Assembly (NCBI RefSeq): GCF_000966195.1
Contig: NZ_LAHL01000011.1
Span: 62,001-126,000 of the forward strand
Direction: 5' to 3'
DNA from: Domibacillus robiginosus
GTDB lineage: Bacteria; Bacillota; Bacilli; Bacillales; Domibacillaceae
DNA length: 64,000 nt
Position numbers and translations under genes: made by a program. Shown here piece by piece: positions 27,458-38,519 of this stretch. The notes below the pieces were generated by a model that saw only the letters and a program-made list of their open reading frames with translations, made no database searches and had not been told where the DNA came from. Each line of letters opens with the position of its first letter. The stretch's first letter is position 1.

Positions 27458-27991
27458 ATGACTGGTTCTGTGCGTCCGCCATCAAAATTTTTGGCTGCCA
27501 TAGCACAAATTCAGGAAATGATCAAAAGGGACCGCCTTGGGCCCGGAGATAAAATCCCTTCAGAGCGCGAGCTTTCAGACAGGCTTTCCATTGGGCGTTC
27601 ATCCGTTCGCGAGGCATTGCGGGCATTGGAACTGCTTGGGCTTATTGAAACACGGCGTGGTGAAGGGACTTTTCTGCGTGATTTTAAAGATCACCAGCTT
27701 GTTCCGCTCATCGGCACCTTTCTTTTTGATGGCGATCAAACAAAAGAAGATATTCATGATGTAAAAGCGATATTGGAATTGGGCTGTCTGGCTGTCTTGG
27801 TCAGAAACGAGACCGCAGATGCAAAAGAGCTGACAAATTCTGTTGGACAATTGATCGAAAAAACCGACAACCGGCTTTTGCAAAGTATATGGATGATCAT
27901 TTCAAATTACGCAGGAAATGACCCGGACGATGAACGGCTCCAAAAGCTGCTCGCATCGGCCAGGGAAATTCAGTATTCAAAACGCCAGTAA
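27458..27991 (+). CDS. GntR-family (FadR-like) transcriptional regulator
   Basis: 177 aa. The N-terminal winged helix (residues 12-72) has the classic GntR pattern PGDKIPSERELSDRLSIGRSSVREALRALE. The C-terminal FCD-like helical domain is short, about 100 residues instead of about 150, and I do not see the usual metal-binding histidines. The ATG directly abuts the ytsJ stop codon and accD follows 12 bases after its end. Such a regulator between malic enzyme and accDA is absent in B. subtilis but known to me from other Bacillaceae. The ligand is unknown; an acyl or organic acid is plausible. Confidence 0.85.
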   Translation: MTGSVRPPSKFLAAIAQIQEMIKRDRLGPGDKIPSERELSDRLSIGRSSVREALRALELLGLIETRRGEGTFLRDFKDHQLVPLIGTFLFDGDQTKEDIHDVKAILELGCLAVLVRNETADAKELTNSVGQLIEKTDNRLLQSIWMIISNYAGNDPDDERLQKLLASAREIQYSKRQ

Positions 27992-28003
27992 AGGGGTGGG
28001 ACA

Positions 28004-28879
28004 ATGGCGATTAAAAATATGTTTACCAAACAAAAACCAAAAAAAATAAAATATGCCACAATTCCTTCAGAAGCAGCTAAACAAGATGTTCCAGAAGGCA
28101 TTATGCAAAAGTGTCCGAAGTGCAAAAAGATTATGTACACGAAGGAATTAGAGAAAAACCTTCATGTTTGTTTTGGCTGCGGATATCATTATCCGATGAA
28201 GGCTTTTGAACGAATTAAGAGCCTGCTTGATGAAGGATCTTTCCGCCAGCTCGACGAAGAGCTGTCAACAGCGAATCCGCTTGGGTTCCCGGATTACGAA
28301 GAAAAAATCGCTGCTGACCGAAAAAAAACAGGGCTGAACGAAGCGATTGTTACAGGCGTTGGAACCATTGACGGACGTCCGTCTGCTTTTGCATTCATGG
28401 ACTCTTCTTTCCGCATGGGCAGCATGGGTTCAGTTGTAGGCGAAAAAATTACGCGTGCCGTTGAAGAAGCGATTCGCTTGCAAATTCCTTTTATCATCTT
28501 TACCGCTTCCGGTGGCGCCCGAATGCAGGAGGGAGTTTTGTCTCTTATGCAAATGGCTAAAACAGGCGCTGCCTTTAAACGTCTCAGCGATCGTGGCGGA
28601 TTAATTATTTCTGTAATGACCCATCCAACAACAGGTGGGGTGTCTGCGAGCTTCGCGTCTCTTGGTGATTACAATTTTGCGGAGCCGGGAGCACTGATTG
28701 GATTTGCCGGACGGCGGATTATCGAGCAGACCATCCGTGAAAAATTGCCCGAGGACTTTCAAACAGCCGAATTTTTGCTTCAATGTGGACAGCTTGATGC
28801 CGTTCTGCATAGAAAAGATATGAAAGAGAAGCTTTCATTTTTACTCGACATTCATCAAACGGGTGGTGTAGAAAAGTGA
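28004..28879 (+). CDS. accD: acetyl-CoA carboxylase carboxyltransferase, beta subunit
   Basis: With AccA it transfers CO2 from carboxybiotin to acetyl-CoA, giving malonyl-CoA for fatty acid synthesis. It is 291 aa. A four-cysteine zinc finger (C37, C40, C56, C59) is followed by the crotonase-like carboxyltransferase core with [11 protein letters not shown] and [20 protein letters not shown] precedes the ATG. The stop codon overlaps the GTG start of accA, giving coupled synthesis of the two subunits. Confidence 0.97.
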   Translation: MAIKNMFTKQKPKKIKYATIPSEAAKQDVPEGIMQKCPKCKKIMYTKELEKNLHVCFGCGYHYPMKAFERIKSLLDEGSFRQLDEELSTANPLGFPDYEEKIAADRKKTGLNEAIVTGVGTIDGRPSAFAFMDSSFRMGSMGSVVGEKITRAVEEAIRLQIPFIIFTASGGARMQEGVLSLMQMAKTGAAFKRLSDRGGLIISVMTHPTTGGVSASFASLGDYNFAEPGALIGFAGRRIIEQTIREKLPEDFQTAEFLLQCGQLDAVLHRKDMKEKLSFLLDIHQTGGVEK

Positions 28880-29847
28880 CAGGACTTGAATTTGAAAAGC
28901 CGGTCCGTGACCTGCAGGAAAAAATAGCAGAACTTAAACATTTCACGTCTACGTCGGACGTGGACTTATCAGATGAAATTGCAAAACTTGAGCTTCGCTT
29001 AAAAAAGCTGGAGGACGATATTTATAACAGCATGACGCCCTGGGATCGTGTTCAAATGGCACGCCATCCAAATCGGCCAACCACGCTTGATTACATTCCC
29101 TGTTTGTTTGAAGGTTTTTTTGAGCTTCACGGGGACCGCGCTTACGGCGACGACGCAGCCATTGTAGCAGGCGTAGCAAAATATCATGGACAGCCTGTAA
29201 CGGTCATTGGCCATCAGCGCGGCCGTGATACAAAAGAAAATATTCAGCGTACATTTGGGATGCCTCACCCGGAAGGCTACCGAAAAGCACTTCGTTTGAT
29301 GAAGCAGGCGGAGAAGTTTAACCGGCCTATCATTTGTCTAATTGACACAAAAGGGGCGTATCCGGGAAAAGCCGCAGAGGAACGGGGGCAAAGTGAAGCA
29401 ATTGCCCGTAATATTTTTGAAATGGCCGGTTTAACCGTTCCGATTATTTGTATCGTAATTGGAGAAGGAGGAAGTGGAGGAGCATTAGCACTTGGCGTCG
29501 GCGATCGCTTGCTTATGCTTGAGAATTCTACATACTCCGTTATCTCACCTGAAGGCGCAGCTGCTTTATTGTGGAAAGATGCGGGTCTTGCAAAGCGTGC
29601 AGCAGAAACAATGAAAATTACAGCACCTGACCTGCGTTCACTCGGCATTGTGGATGAAATTATTCCAGAGGTACGGGGTGGAGCGCATCGTGATGCGAAA
29701 AAGCAAGCAGAACTGATTGATCGGGTTTTACATCCAGCTCTTAAAGAATTGCAAGGAATGGGCCATTCGGAGCTGGTTGACCAGCGCTATGAGAAATACA
29801 AACGAATTGGCGGCTATGCTGATCAAACAACCGGACTGAATAGTTAA
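28876..29847 (+). CDS. accA: acetyl-CoA carboxylase carboxyltransferase, alpha subunit
   Basis: Partner of AccD, 323 aa. It begins [18 protein letters not shown] and contains [25 protein letters not shown], the oxyanion-hole motif [15 protein letters not shown] (around residues 196-210) and [12 protein letters not shown]. The start is GTG at 28876 inside GTGA, which is also the accD stop. Its stop codon falls inside the loop of the terminator hairpin. Last gene of the ytsJ-GntR-accDA cluster. Confidence 0.97.
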   Translation: MTGLEFEKPVRDLQEKIAELKHFTSTSDVDLSDEIAKLELRLKKLEDDIYNSMTPWDRVQMARHPNRPTTLDYIPCLFEGFFELHGDRAYGDDAAIVAGVAKYHGQPVTVIGHQRGRDTKENIQRTFGMPHPEGYRKALRLMKQAEKFNRPIICLIDTKGAYPGKAAEERGQSEAIARNIFEMAGLTVPIICIVIGEGGSGGALALGVGDRLLMLENSTYSVISPEGAAALLWKDAGLAKRAAETMKITAPDLRSLGIVDEIIPEVRGGAHRDAKKQAELIDRVLHPALKELQGMGHSELVDQRYEKYKRIGGYADQTTGLNS

Positions 29848-29867
29848 TATTCAGGACCGGTTTTTTT
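29829..29867 (+). terminator. accDA terminator
   Basis: AACCGG-A-CTGAATA pairs with TATTCAG-GA-CCGGTT, then a run of T. The accA stop codon lies in the loop. Confidence 0.85.
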
Positions 29868-29896
29868 CTGCGGCTTGATATTTTTCTTGTGGTAAC

Positions 29897-29945
29897 GTTT
29901 ACTTATTGAGTAAACATTGTGAACGGCAAAACGTTCTGTTATCTT
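29897..29945 (+). promoter_or_regulatory. pfkA promoter with an upstream inverted repeat
   Basis: The inverted repeat GTTTACT (29897-29903) / AGTAAAC (29909-29915) ends two bases before a TTGTGA -35 (29917-29922); a TATCTT -10 (29940-29945) follows after 17 bases. The segment TGGTAACGTTTACT (29890-29903) also resembles cre at 11 of 14 positions. Carbon-source control of pfkA-pyk is therefore plausible. Confidence 0.5.
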
Positions 29946-29997
29946 AAAAGAGGGCAGACATACTAAAAATAAAACTGACAAAATATTTTAGAGGTGA

Positions 29998-30963
<966 letters not shown>

Positions 30964-30986
30964 TCACAAAAATGGAGGAACTATCA

Positions 30987-32750
30987 ATGCAAAAAACGAA
31001 AATCGTCTGTACAATTGGACCAGCAAGCGAAGGCCTTGAGACGCTTCAATCATTAATGAACGCAGGCATGAACGTAGCACGCTTAAACTTTTCTCACGGA
31101 AGCCATGAGGAGCACGGAGCGCGCATTCAAAACATTCGCCAGGCAGCAAAAAACACAGGAAAAACTGTTGCGATTTTGCTTGATACAAAAGGTCCTGAAA
31201 TTCGTACACACAACATGGAAAATGGAGCCATTGAGCTTGAAAGCGGCAAAGACGCAGTGATTTCCATGACAGAAGTACTGGGAACACCTGAAAAGTTTTC
31301 GATTACTTATTCGGGCTTAATTGATGATGTGGAGCCAGGTTCAAGTGTTTTGCTTGATGACGGCTTGATTGGTCTTCTGGTTACAGGCGTTGATCGTGAA
31401 AAAGGCGAAATCGGCGTTCGTATTTTAAACAGCGGTACATTAAAAAACAAAAAGGGTGTCAATGTACCAGGTGTTTCTGTTAAATTGCCAGGTATTACTG
31501 AAAAAGATGCGGACGATATTCGTTTTGGAATCGAGCAGGGTATCGACTTTATCGCTGCTTCTTTTGTACGCCGCACATCTGACGTGCTAGATATTCGCGA
31601 ATTACTGGAAAAACACAATGCAACTCACATTCAAATCATCCCGAAAATTGAAAACCAAGAAGGCGTTGATAACATTGATGACATTCTTGAAGTATCAGAC
31701 GGGCTAATGGTTGCACGTGGTGATCTTGGTGTGGAAATTCCAGCTGAAGAAGTGCCGATCGTTCAAAAGAAGCTGATTAAAAAGTGTAATTTGCTTGGTA
31801 AACCAGTTATTACGGCTACACAAATGCTTGATTCTATGCAGCGGAATCCGCGTCCAACACGTGCGGAAGCAAGTGACGTAGCGAATGCGATTTTCGATGG
31901 AACTGATGCGATTATGCTTTCAGGTGAAACAGCAGCAGGTTCATATCCGCTTGAAGCAGTAAAAACGATGCATAACATCGCAGTCCGTGCAGAAGCAGAG
32001 CTGCAAATGAGAGATATTCCGCCTCGCCGCCGCAATAATACAGGTCGTATGACTATGACAGATGCTATTGGCCAGTCTGTCGCAAAAACAGCAGAAGCAC
32101 TGGAAGTAAAAGCGATTATCGCGCCAACGTCAAGCGGACATACTGCGCGGATGATTTCGCGTTATCGTTCTAAAGCATCTATCTATGCCGTAACAGACAG
32201 TGAACGCGTAATGAGAAGCTTGTCACTTGTCTGGGGCGTATTCCCAGTAATGGGCCTTAGTGTGTCTTCAACAGATGATATGCTGGATAATGCGATTGTT
32301 CGCTGCCTCGATGAAGGTCTGATCAGCCACGGTGAGCTTGTTGTCATTACAGCTGGCGTTCCAGTAGGTGAATCTGGAACAACTAATCTAATGAAAATCC
32401 ATGTTGTAGGTGACATTCTTGTGAAAGCACAGGGTATCGGCCGTCATTCAGCATATGGAAGAGTTGTTACAGCTAAAACAGCTTCTGAAGCCCTTGAAAA
32501 AGTAAAGCCGGGCGATATTCTCGTCACATACGGAACAGATCGTGAAATGATGCCGGCGATTGAAAAATGCAGCGCCATCGTCACGGAAGAAGGCGGATTA
32601 ACAAGCCATGCAGCGGTTGTTGGTATTAACCTTGGTATTCCGGTCATCGTAGACGTAGAAGGCGCACTAGCAACACTTTCAGATGGCCAGGAAATTACAG
32701 TAGATGCGGCACGCGGCATTATCTACAATGGCCACGCTAACGTTTTGTAA
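30987..32750 (+). CDS. pyk: pyruvate kinase with C-terminal PEP-utiliser domain
   Basis: Converts PEP and ADP to pyruvate and ATP. It is 587 aa, longer than the enteric enzyme because of the Bacillus-type C-terminal extra domain (about residues 475-587, with [20 protein letters not shown]). The core has [18 protein letters not shown] and the catalytic [15 protein letters not shown] at 30987 follows GGAGGAA by 5 bases; an in-frame ATG at 30972 lacks a site. Its last 14 bases overlap the end of the opposing ytvI gene. Confidence 0.97.
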   Translation: MQKTKIVCTIGPASEGLETLQSLMNAGMNVARLNFSHGSHEEHGARIQNIRQAAKNTGKTVAILLDTKGPEIRTHNMENGAIELESGKDAVISMTEVLGTPEKFSITYSGLIDDVEPGSSVLLDDGLIGLLVTGVDREKGEIGVRILNSGTLKNKKGVNVPGVSVKLPGITEKDADDIRFGIEQGIDFIAASFVRRTSDVLDIRELLEKHNATHIQIIPKIENQEGVDNIDDILEVSDGLMVARGDLGVEIPAEEVPIVQKKLIKKCNLLGKPVITATQMLDSMQRNPRPTRAEASDVANAIFDGTDAIMLSGETAAGSYPLEAVKTMHNIAVRAEAELQMRDIPPRRRNNTGRMTMTDAIGQSVAKTAEALEVKAIIAPTSSGHTARMISRYRSKASIYAVTDSERVMRSLSLVWGVFPVMGLSVSSTDDMLDNAIVRCLDEGLISHGELVVITAGVPVGESGTTNLMKIHVVGDILVKAQGIGRHSAYGRVVTAKTASEALEKVKPGDILVTYGTDREMMPAIEKCSAIVTEEGGLTSHAAVVGINLGIPVIVDVEGALATLSDGQEITVDAARGIIYNGHANVL

Positions 32751-33756
32751 AAAGCAAACCGGCCTGGTGAACAGACAAACAAAGCAGCAAAAACAGAGGT
32801 CCTATAAGCAGTCCGAAAACCCCGAATAAATGGTAGCCGGCAAACGCTGTAAACAAAACAGCGAGGGGATGAAGGCCGGCTGAATCGGAAACAAGTTTTG
32901 GTTCAAGCAGCTGGCGCATCACCACAAGAAGCATGTACAAAACAGCGGCAAAAATGGCTGCATGCGTCTGGCCAGTAAGGACACAGAAAAAAATCCAGGG
33001 CAGAAATAAAAGGCTGGAGCCGATAATCGGAACGAATTCAAGAACAGCTGTTAAAAAAGCAAGCTCTAATACATGAGGGGTATCTAGTAGAAAAAAGCCT
33101 ATGCATGCTGTACCAAACGTCACAGCAAATAGCTTTAACTGGGCGTATCCGTAAGCATAAAAAGAAAATGTAAAGGTATTGGCAGCAGCAGCAGCTTTGA
33201 AACGAATTGATTCAGGTAAGTAAGAAAGAAACAAAGATCCGTCTTTTGCAATGAAAAAAGCAGCCAGCAGGGCAATCAGCAACTGAGCAGCTGTCCCGGG
33301 AATAGAGAGAAAGTAAAAAGTGCCTGTTAAAAGCCATTTTCCAGCGGATTCTTCAATTGTGTGAGCAGCGGATGTTTCAATTGCATGTAAAGACTGCAGC
33401 AAAAGATCAAGCTGTTCTTTTGTAAGAAAGTCCATTATATTTTGAAGGTGCTGTTCCAAATGTGTAACGGCGATTGGAATATAATGAGGAATCACAAAGT
33501 GAAGATGCGAGATGGTGCGGGCACCGATCCAGGTAAACAGTAAGAAACAAGCTGACAGGAATAAAAAAACCCAGACGATCGACACACATACAGCTATAGT
33601 CCGGGAGGCATTTGTTTTTCTTTGAACAAAGTGGGCTGGTTTATGTAAAACAGCGGCGAAAAATGCCCCGGCTAAGAAAGGTTTGAAAATCGGCAGCAGC
33701 CAGTACACAAGCAGAAGAGCTGCGCTGGCAAAAAGATATTGAACAATAATCCGCAT
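32737..33756 (-). CDS. ytvI: AI-2E-family membrane transporter
   Basis: 339 aa with around eight hydrophobic helices (N-terminal pair at residues 5-45, one near 60-80, and a C-terminal cluster from about 200). Family members are broad-specificity exporters or permeases; the substrate of YtvI is unknown. The start at 33756 follows GGGGGC; in-frame upstream ATGs lack ribosome sites and would add a non-membrane tail. The gene converges on pyk and overlaps its 3' end by 14 bp, with no terminator between. Confidence 0.85.
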   Translation of the reverse strand: MRIIVQYLFASAALLLVYWLLPIFKPFLAGAFFAAVLHKPAHFVQRKTNASRTIAVCVSIVWVFLFLSACFLLFTWIGARTISHLHFVIPHYIPIAVTHLEQHLQNIMDFLTKEQLDLLLQSLHAIETSAAHTIEESAGKWLLTGTFYFLSIPGTAAQLLIALLAAFFIAKDGSLFLSYLPESIRFKAAAAANTFTFSFYAYGYAQLKLFAVTFGTACIGFFLLDTPHVLELAFLTAVLEFVPIIGSSLLFLPWIFFCVLTGQTHAAIFAAVLYMLLVVMRQLLEPKLVSDSAGLHPLAVLFTAFAGYHLFGVFGLLIGPLFLLLCLSVHQAGLLFTKR

Positions 33757-33832
33757 GGTACATGCCCCCATTTCTATACTACTCGTATGAGAAAAGGGGC
33801 ACGTCCATGCGTCTTTTTTTAGGAGTGAAAGT

Positions 33833-34285
33833 ATGCAGGCGTTTTTATTTTTACTTTTGCTGACGGTCATCAGCATCATAGCGAAAAATCAATCACTGCT
33901 CATTGCTTCCGTTTTCCTGTTGGTATTAAAAGCAGCAGGTCTTGATATAAAATGGTTTGATATGATGCAGAAAAACGGAATAAACTGGGGAGTGACGGTT
34001 ATCACGATAGCCGTTCTGGTACCTATTGCAACAGGTGCCATTGGCTTTAGGGAGCTTGGTGCGGCCTTAAAATCGCCCTATGCATGGATTGCACTGGCGG
34101 CCGGCATCTTAGTAGCGCTCATTGCCAAAAATGGGGTGGTGCTTTTAGCAGAAGATCCGCATATTACAACGGCGCTTGTGCTCGGAACCGTACTCGCGGT
34201 AGCTCTTTTCAACGGAGTTCCGGTTGGTCCATTAATTGGTGCGGGAATTGCGTATTATGCCATGAAACTGTTTTCTGTGCTTTAG
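33833..34285 (+). CDS. ytwI: DUF441-family membrane protein
   Basis: 150 aa with four to five hydrophobic helices (MQAFLFLLLLTVISIIAKN at the start, later WIALAAGILVALIAKNGV). It matches the small DUF441 proteins found upstream of citZ in Bacillus (YtwI); the function is unknown. AGGAGTGA precedes the ATG by 4 bases. Divergent from ytvI with a 76-base gap. Confidence 0.83.
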   Translation: MQAFLFLLLLTVISIIAKNQSLLIASVFLLVLKAAGLDIKWFDMMQKNGINWGVTVITIAVLVPIATGAIGFRELGAALKSPYAWIALAAGILVALIAKNGVVLLAEDPHITTALVLGTVLAVALFNGVPVGPLIGAGIAYYAMKLFSVL

Positions 34286-34351
34286 CAAAAAAGTGAAACT
34301 TTTTGATGATTCTATCCGTAAGCATAACCAACAAAATAAAAGGAGCTGGGA

Positions 34352-34588
34352 ATGTTGTTAACTAAAAATCCGGGTATTGCGGCTGTCTTAAGCGTATTCT
34401 GGACGGGCGTGGGACAAATTTATAATGGGCAGATTATGAAAGGCTTAATTTTAATTGTTGTACAGATGATTAATGCGGCTTTGATGTTTGTCTTGATTGG
34501 TTTTATTACGTATCCGCTCGTATGGATCTGGGGCATTTATGATGCCTATAAAACAGCAGAAAGAATGAACCGGCGATCTGATTTTTAA
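34352..34588 (+). CDS. small TM2-like membrane protein, 78 aa
   Basis: Two membrane helices (about residues 8-22 and 30-62, the second long or double) with an internal GVGQIYNGQIMKG segment characteristic of TM2-like small proteins, and a short basic tail. AAGGAGCTGG precedes the ATG by 4-5 bases. The function is unknown. It is not at this place in B. subtilis. It sits between ytwI and the citZ promoter, with its own terminator. Confidence 0.75.
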   Translation: MLLTKNPGIAAVLSVFWTGVGQIYNGQIMKGLILIVVQMINAALMFVLIGFITYPLVWIWGIYDAYKTAERMNRRSDF

Positions 34589-34609
34589 ACCAAAACATAT
34601 TATAATACC

Positions 34610-34651
34610 ATAAATTCCGGTTATTTCATGGCCGGAATTTTGTGGTTTTTT
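34610..34651 (+). terminator. terminator after the TM2-like gene
   Basis: AAATTCCGG/CCGGAATTT stem, 11-base loop, T-rich tail. Confidence 0.85.
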
Positions 34652-34682
34652 AAAAAAGTTCGAACAATTTGCTACGTTTTGA

Positions 34683-34711
34683 TTCACAAACTTGCTTATA
34701 TTGTTTATAAT
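34683..34711 (+). promoter_or_regulatory. citZ promoter within an inverted repeat
   Basis: TTCACA (34683-34688), 17-base spacer, TATAAT (34706-34711). GCTTAT (34694-34699) and ATAAGC (34710-34715) form an inverted repeat across the -10, a possible site for CcpC, which controls citZ in B. subtilis through ATAA-type dyads. Confidence 0.6.
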
Positions 34712-34717
34712 AAGCAA

Positions 34718-34731
34718 TGTAAGCGCACAAC
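34718..34731 (+). promoter_or_regulatory. candidate cre site at the citZ transcription start
   Basis: TGTAAGCGCACAAC matches cre at 11 of 14 positions and would cover +1 to +14. CcpA repression of citZ is known in B. subtilis. Confidence 0.45.
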
Positions 34732-34882
34732 TTTTTGAACATTTAAGTAATTTTGTTTCAAAAGGGCACGTCATTTACATATGCTTTTTTATTTTAAAAA
34801 TGGTACTGAGCAGTTGCTCAGAATACATAAACAAATAAAAAAGCGGGTAACGGGGAAATAAACAAGCGAAGGAGAGATAATT

Positions 34883-36001
34883 ATGACTACTGCACGCGGA
34901 CTCGAAGGAGTAGTGGCTACAACGTCATCTGTCAGCTCAATCATCGATGATACACTTACATACGCAGGTTATGACATTGACGATCTGACTGAAAATGCGA
35001 GTTTTGAAGAAGTAATTTATTTGCTTTGGCACCGCAGCCTTCCAACACAGGCACAGCTAGATGAACTAAGATCACAGCTTTCAGAAAGCTATGAAATTCC
35101 TCAAGAAATTATCGATCATTTTAAGATGTATCCAATTGAAAAAGTTCATCCAATGGCTGCGCTTCGCTCTTCTGTTTCGCTGCTTGGCCTTTACGATGAA
35201 GAAGCAGATGTCATGACAGACGAAGCAAATTATCGTAAAGCAGTTCGTATTCAAGCGAAAATTCCGGCTCTTGTTACAGCTTTTGCCCGTATTCGTAGAG
35301 GAGAGGAACCTATTTCGCCTAAAAAAGAATACGGAATTGCAGCAAACTTCTTGTATATGCTTTCTGGTAATGAGCCAACAGAAGTGGAAATTGAAGCTTT
35401 TGATAAAGCGCTCGTTCTTCATGCTGACCACGAGTTAAATGCCTCAACATTTACGGCGCGCGTTTGTGTGGCTACGTTATCTGATATATATTCAGGTGTA
35501 ACAGCTGCATTGGGCGCATTGAAAGGACCACTTCACGGTGGTGCAAACGAGCAAGTTATGAAAATGCTTACAGAGATTGGCTCTGCTGACAATGTTGAGC
35601 CTTATATTCTTGAAAAATTAAACAACAAAGAAAAAATCATGGGCTTTGGCCACCGCGTTTACCGTCAAGGCGACCCGCGAGCGAAGCACCTTCGTGAAAT
35701 GTCAAAACGCCTGACTGAGCAAAACGGTCAGCCTGAGCTGTATAATATGTCGGTTGAAATTGAAGCGCTTGTGACAGGAAGCAAAAACCTTCCGCCAAAC
35801 GTTGATTTCTATTCGGCTTCTGTTTACCACAGCCTCGGTATTGAGCATGACTTATTCACACCGATTTTTGCAGTAAGCCGTGCATCAGGCTGGATTGCAC
35901 ATATTCTGGAACAGTATGCCAACAACAGACTGATCCGTCCGAGAGCTGAATATACAGGCCCGGATATGCAAAAATATGTACCTATCAGTGAACGCGTATA
36001 A
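34883..36001 (+). CDS. citZ: citrate synthase II
   Basis: Condenses oxaloacetate with acetyl-CoA, the entry to the TCA cycle. It is 372 aa (Bacillus CitZ 372). Catalytic motifs: HADHELNAST near residue 176, GPLHGGANEQV (around 213) and GFGHRVYRQGDPRA (around 253). GAAGGAGAG precedes the ATG. A 165-base leader with promoter, dyad and cre-like element lies upstream. It heads the citZ-icd-mdh set, which supplies 2-oxoglutarate and reducing power. Confidence 0.97.
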   Translation: MTTARGLEGVVATTSSVSSIIDDTLTYAGYDIDDLTENASFEEVIYLLWHRSLPTQAQLDELRSQLSESYEIPQEIIDHFKMYPIEKVHPMAALRSSVSLLGLYDEEADVMTDEANYRKAVRIQAKIPALVTAFARIRRGEEPISPKKEYGIAANFLYMLSGNEPTEVEIEAFDKALVLHADHELNASTFTARVCVATLSDIYSGVTAALGALKGPLHGGANEQVMKMLTEIGSADNVEPYILEKLNNKEKIMGFGHRVYRQGDPRAKHLREMSKRLTEQNGQPELYNMSVEIEALVTGSKNLPPNVDFYSASVYHSLGIEHDLFTPIFAVSRASGWIAHILEQYANNRLIRPRAEYTGPDMQKYVPISERV

Positions 36002-36059
36002 TTAAGAAAGCATTTGCAAAAAAATAAAGAGTTAGTGTAATATGAAAGATGGTAAAACG

Positions 36060-36082
36060 GGTTAGAGAAAACTTCTCTAACC
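36060..36082 (+). other. intercistronic stem-loop between citZ and icd
   Basis: Perfect 9-bp arms GGTTAGAGA/TCTCTAACC with a 5-base loop but no T-run. It fits an mRNA processing or stability element and not a terminator. Confidence 0.6.
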
Positions 36083-36112
36083 TTTGAACATGGAATTGGA
36101 GGGAAAGGCAAG

Positions 36113-37381
36113 ATGACTCAAGGCGAAAAAATTTCAATGCAAAATGGCGTACTAAACGTACCAAATAATCCAATCGTTCCTTTTATTGAAGGCGATGGAA
36201 TCGGTCCAGATATTTGGGCAGCTGCTTCACGTGTTTTAGATGCAGCAGTTGAAAAAGCATACAATGGCGAAAAGAAAATCGTCTGGAAAGAAGTTCTTGC
36301 GGGTGAAAAAGCTTTTAACCAAACTGGCGAATGGCTTCCAAAAGAAACGCTTGAGCAAATTGACGAGTATTTGATCGCAATTAAAGGTCCACTTACAACG
36401 CCAGTCGGCGGTGGAATCCGTTCACTGAACGTAGCACTTCGCCAGGAATTGGATCTTTTCACATGCCTTCGTCCTGTTCGTTATTTCGATGGCGTACCTT
36501 CACCAGTAAAACGTCCTGAGGATACTGATATGGTTATCTTCCGTGAAAACACAGAAGATATTTATGCAGGTATCGAGTATGCTGAAGGCTCAGATGAAGT
36601 GCAAAAAGTGATCGAGTTCTTGAAAAATGAAATGGGTGTTAATAAAATCCGTTTCCCTGAAACATCTGGTATTGGTATTAAGCCTGTATCAAAAGAAGGA
36701 ACAGAGCGTCTAGTACGTGCAGCGATCAACTATGCAATTAAAGAAGGCCGCAAGTCACTAACGCTTGTTCATAAAGGCAACATCATGAAATTCACAGAAG
36801 GTGCATTTAAAAACTGGGGCTATGAGCTGGCTGAAAAAGAATTTGGCGATAAAGTGTTCACTTGGGCACAATACGACAAAATCAAAGAAGCTGAAGGCAC
36901 AGAAGCAGCAAACAAAGCACAATCTGAAGCGGAAGCTGCAGGCAAAATTATCGTAAAAGATTCCATTGCCGATATCTTCTTACAACAAATTTTAACTCGT
37001 CCAAAAGAGTTTGATGTCGTAGCGACAATGAACTTGAACGGAGACTATATTTCTGATGCGCTTGCAGCTCAAGTAGGCGGAATTGGAATTGCACCAGGCG
37101 CCAATATCAACTATGAAACTGGCCATGCGATTTTCGAAGCAACACATGGTACTGCGCCGAAATATGCAGGTCTTGATAAAGTAAATCCATCATCTGTTTT
37201 GTTGTCAGGCGTTTTGCTTCTTGAGCACCTTGGCTGGAATGAAGCAGCAAATGCGATTACAAAATCAGTTGAAAAAACAATTTCTTCGAAGGTTGTTACA
37301 TATGACTTTGCTCGTCTGATGGACGGAGCAACAGAAGTTAAATGTTCCGAGTTCGCTGACGAATTGATTAAAAACTTGTAA
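36113..37381 (+). CDS. icd: isocitrate dehydrogenase (NADP)
   Basis: Oxidative decarboxylation of isocitrate to 2-oxoglutarate with NADPH formation. It is 422 aa (B. subtilis 423). Substrate-binding [18 protein letters not shown] (from about residue 100, with the regulatory serine position), [13 protein letters not shown] (around 143) and a C-terminal GTAPKYAG are visible. GGAGGGAAAGG precedes the ATG. Central gene of the citZ-icd-mdh cluster, flanked on both sides by T-less hairpins. Confidence 0.97.
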   Translation: MTQGEKISMQNGVLNVPNNPIVPFIEGDGIGPDIWAAASRVLDAAVEKAYNGEKKIVWKEVLAGEKAFNQTGEWLPKETLEQIDEYLIAIKGPLTTPVGGGIRSLNVALRQELDLFTCLRPVRYFDGVPSPVKRPEDTDMVIFRENTEDIYAGIEYAEGSDEVQKVIEFLKNEMGVNKIRFPETSGIGIKPVSKEGTERLVRAAINYAIKEGRKSLTLVHKGNIMKFTEGAFKNWGYELAEKEFGDKVFTWAQYDKIKEAEGTEAANKAQSEAEAAGKIIVKDSIADIFLQQILTRPKEFDVVATMNLNGDYISDALAAQVGGIGIAPGANINYETGHAIFEATHGTAPKYAGLDKVNPSSVLLSGVLLLEHLGWNEAANAITKSVEKTISSKVVTYDFARLMDGATEVKCSEFADELIKNL

Positions 37382-37389
37382 TATTACTT

Positions 37390-37415
37390 GATGCTCTCCC
37401 CAAAAGGAGAGCATC
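37390..37415 (+). other. intercistronic stem-loop between icd and mdh
   Basis: Perfect 10-bp arms GATGCTCTCC/GGAGAGCATC with a 6-base loop and only a poor T-tail. Probably a weak terminator or an mRNA stabiliser that sets the icd to mdh ratio. Confidence 0.6.
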
Positions 37416-37458
37416 TTACATAATATCTGGTTCCACCATATAAAGGAGGAGTTTTATT

Positions 37459-38400
37459 ATGACAGCATACAATCGTAAAAAGGTTTCTGTAATCGGCGGA
37501 GGCTTTACGGGTGCCACAACTGCATTCCTGCTTGCACAAAAAGAGTTGGCCGATGTCGTTCTTGTTGATATCCCGCAAGCCGACGGCCCAACGAAAGGAA
37601 AAGCATTGGATATGCTTGAAGCAAGCCCAATTCAAGGGTTTGATGCAAATATTACCGGCACGTCTGATTATGCAGAAACAGCAGAATCAGATATCGTCAT
37701 TATCACAGCTGGTATTGCGCGTAAGCCCGGCATGAGCCGCGATGATCTTGTGCAAACAAATCAAAAAGTTATGAAATCTGTTACCGCTGAAATTGTAAAA
37801 TATTCTCCAAATTGTACAATTATTGTGTTGACAAATCCTGTTGATGCGATGACATACACAGTCCTAAAAGAATCAGGATTCCCGAAAAGCCGTGTTATTG
37901 GTCAGTCAGGTGTACTTGATACAGCTCGTTTCCGTACATTTGTAGCGCAAGAACTTAAAATTTCTGTGAAGGATGTAACAGGATTCGTTCTTGGCGGACA
38001 TGGAGACGACATGGTGCCGCTTGTGCGCTATTCGTATGCAGGTGGCATTCCGCTAGAAACGCTTATTCCAAAAGATCGTTTAGAAGCCATCGTTGAACGC
38101 ACACGCAAAGGCGGCGGTGAAATTGTTCAGCTTTTAGGCAACGGTTCAGCCTACTATGCACCAGCTGCATCACTTGTTGAAATGACTGAAGCTATTTTAA
38201 AAGACCAGCGCCGCATTTTGCCGGCTATTGCGTATCTTGAAGGTGAGTATGGCTACAACGATTTATATTTAGGTGTTCCTACTATTTTGGGCGGCAATGG
38301 TATTGAAAAAATCATTGAGCTTGAATTGACAGCGGACGAAAAAACAGGCCTTGATAAATCTGCTGAAGCTGTGCGCAATGTTATGTCTGTTCTTTCTTAA
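37459..38400 (+). CDS. mdh: malate dehydrogenase
   Basis: NAD-dependent malate-oxaloacetate interconversion, LDH-like subgroup, 313 aa. The N-terminal Rossmann motif [15 protein letters not shown], the NADH-specifying VLVDIPQ, the substrate loop [16 protein letters not shown] with two arginines and the catalytic [13 protein letters not shown] (around residue 175) are all visible. AAAGGAGGAG precedes the ATG. The end of the cluster is marked by a strong terminator. Confidence 0.98.
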   Translation: MTAYNRKKVSVIGGGFTGATTAFLLAQKELADVVLVDIPQADGPTKGKALDMLEASPIQGFDANITGTSDYAETAESDIVIITAGIARKPGMSRDDLVQTNQKVMKSVTAEIVKYSPNCTIIVLTNPVDAMTYTVLKESGFPKSRVIGQSGVLDTARFRTFVAQELKISVKDVTGFVLGGHGDDMVPLVRYSYAGGIPLETLIPKDRLEAIVERTRKGGGEIVQLLGNGSAYYAPAASLVEMTEAILKDQRRILPAIAYLEGEYGYNDLYLGVPTILGGNGIEKIIELELTADEKTGLDKSAEAVRNVMSVLS

Positions 38401-38410
38401 TAAGTGACTA

Positions 38411-38445
38411 AAAGAACCTGCCACATAAAGGCAGGTTCTTTTTTT
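38411..38445 (+). terminator. mdh intrinsic terminator
   Basis: AAGAACCTGCC/GGCAGGTTCTT arms with a T-run. Confidence 0.93.
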
Positions 38446-38519
38446 ATGTAGAACGGTACTTTATTGGGTTCCATTTCTTCGTTATAATGAAAGATAGACA
38501 TTTGAATCAGGAGGGACAT

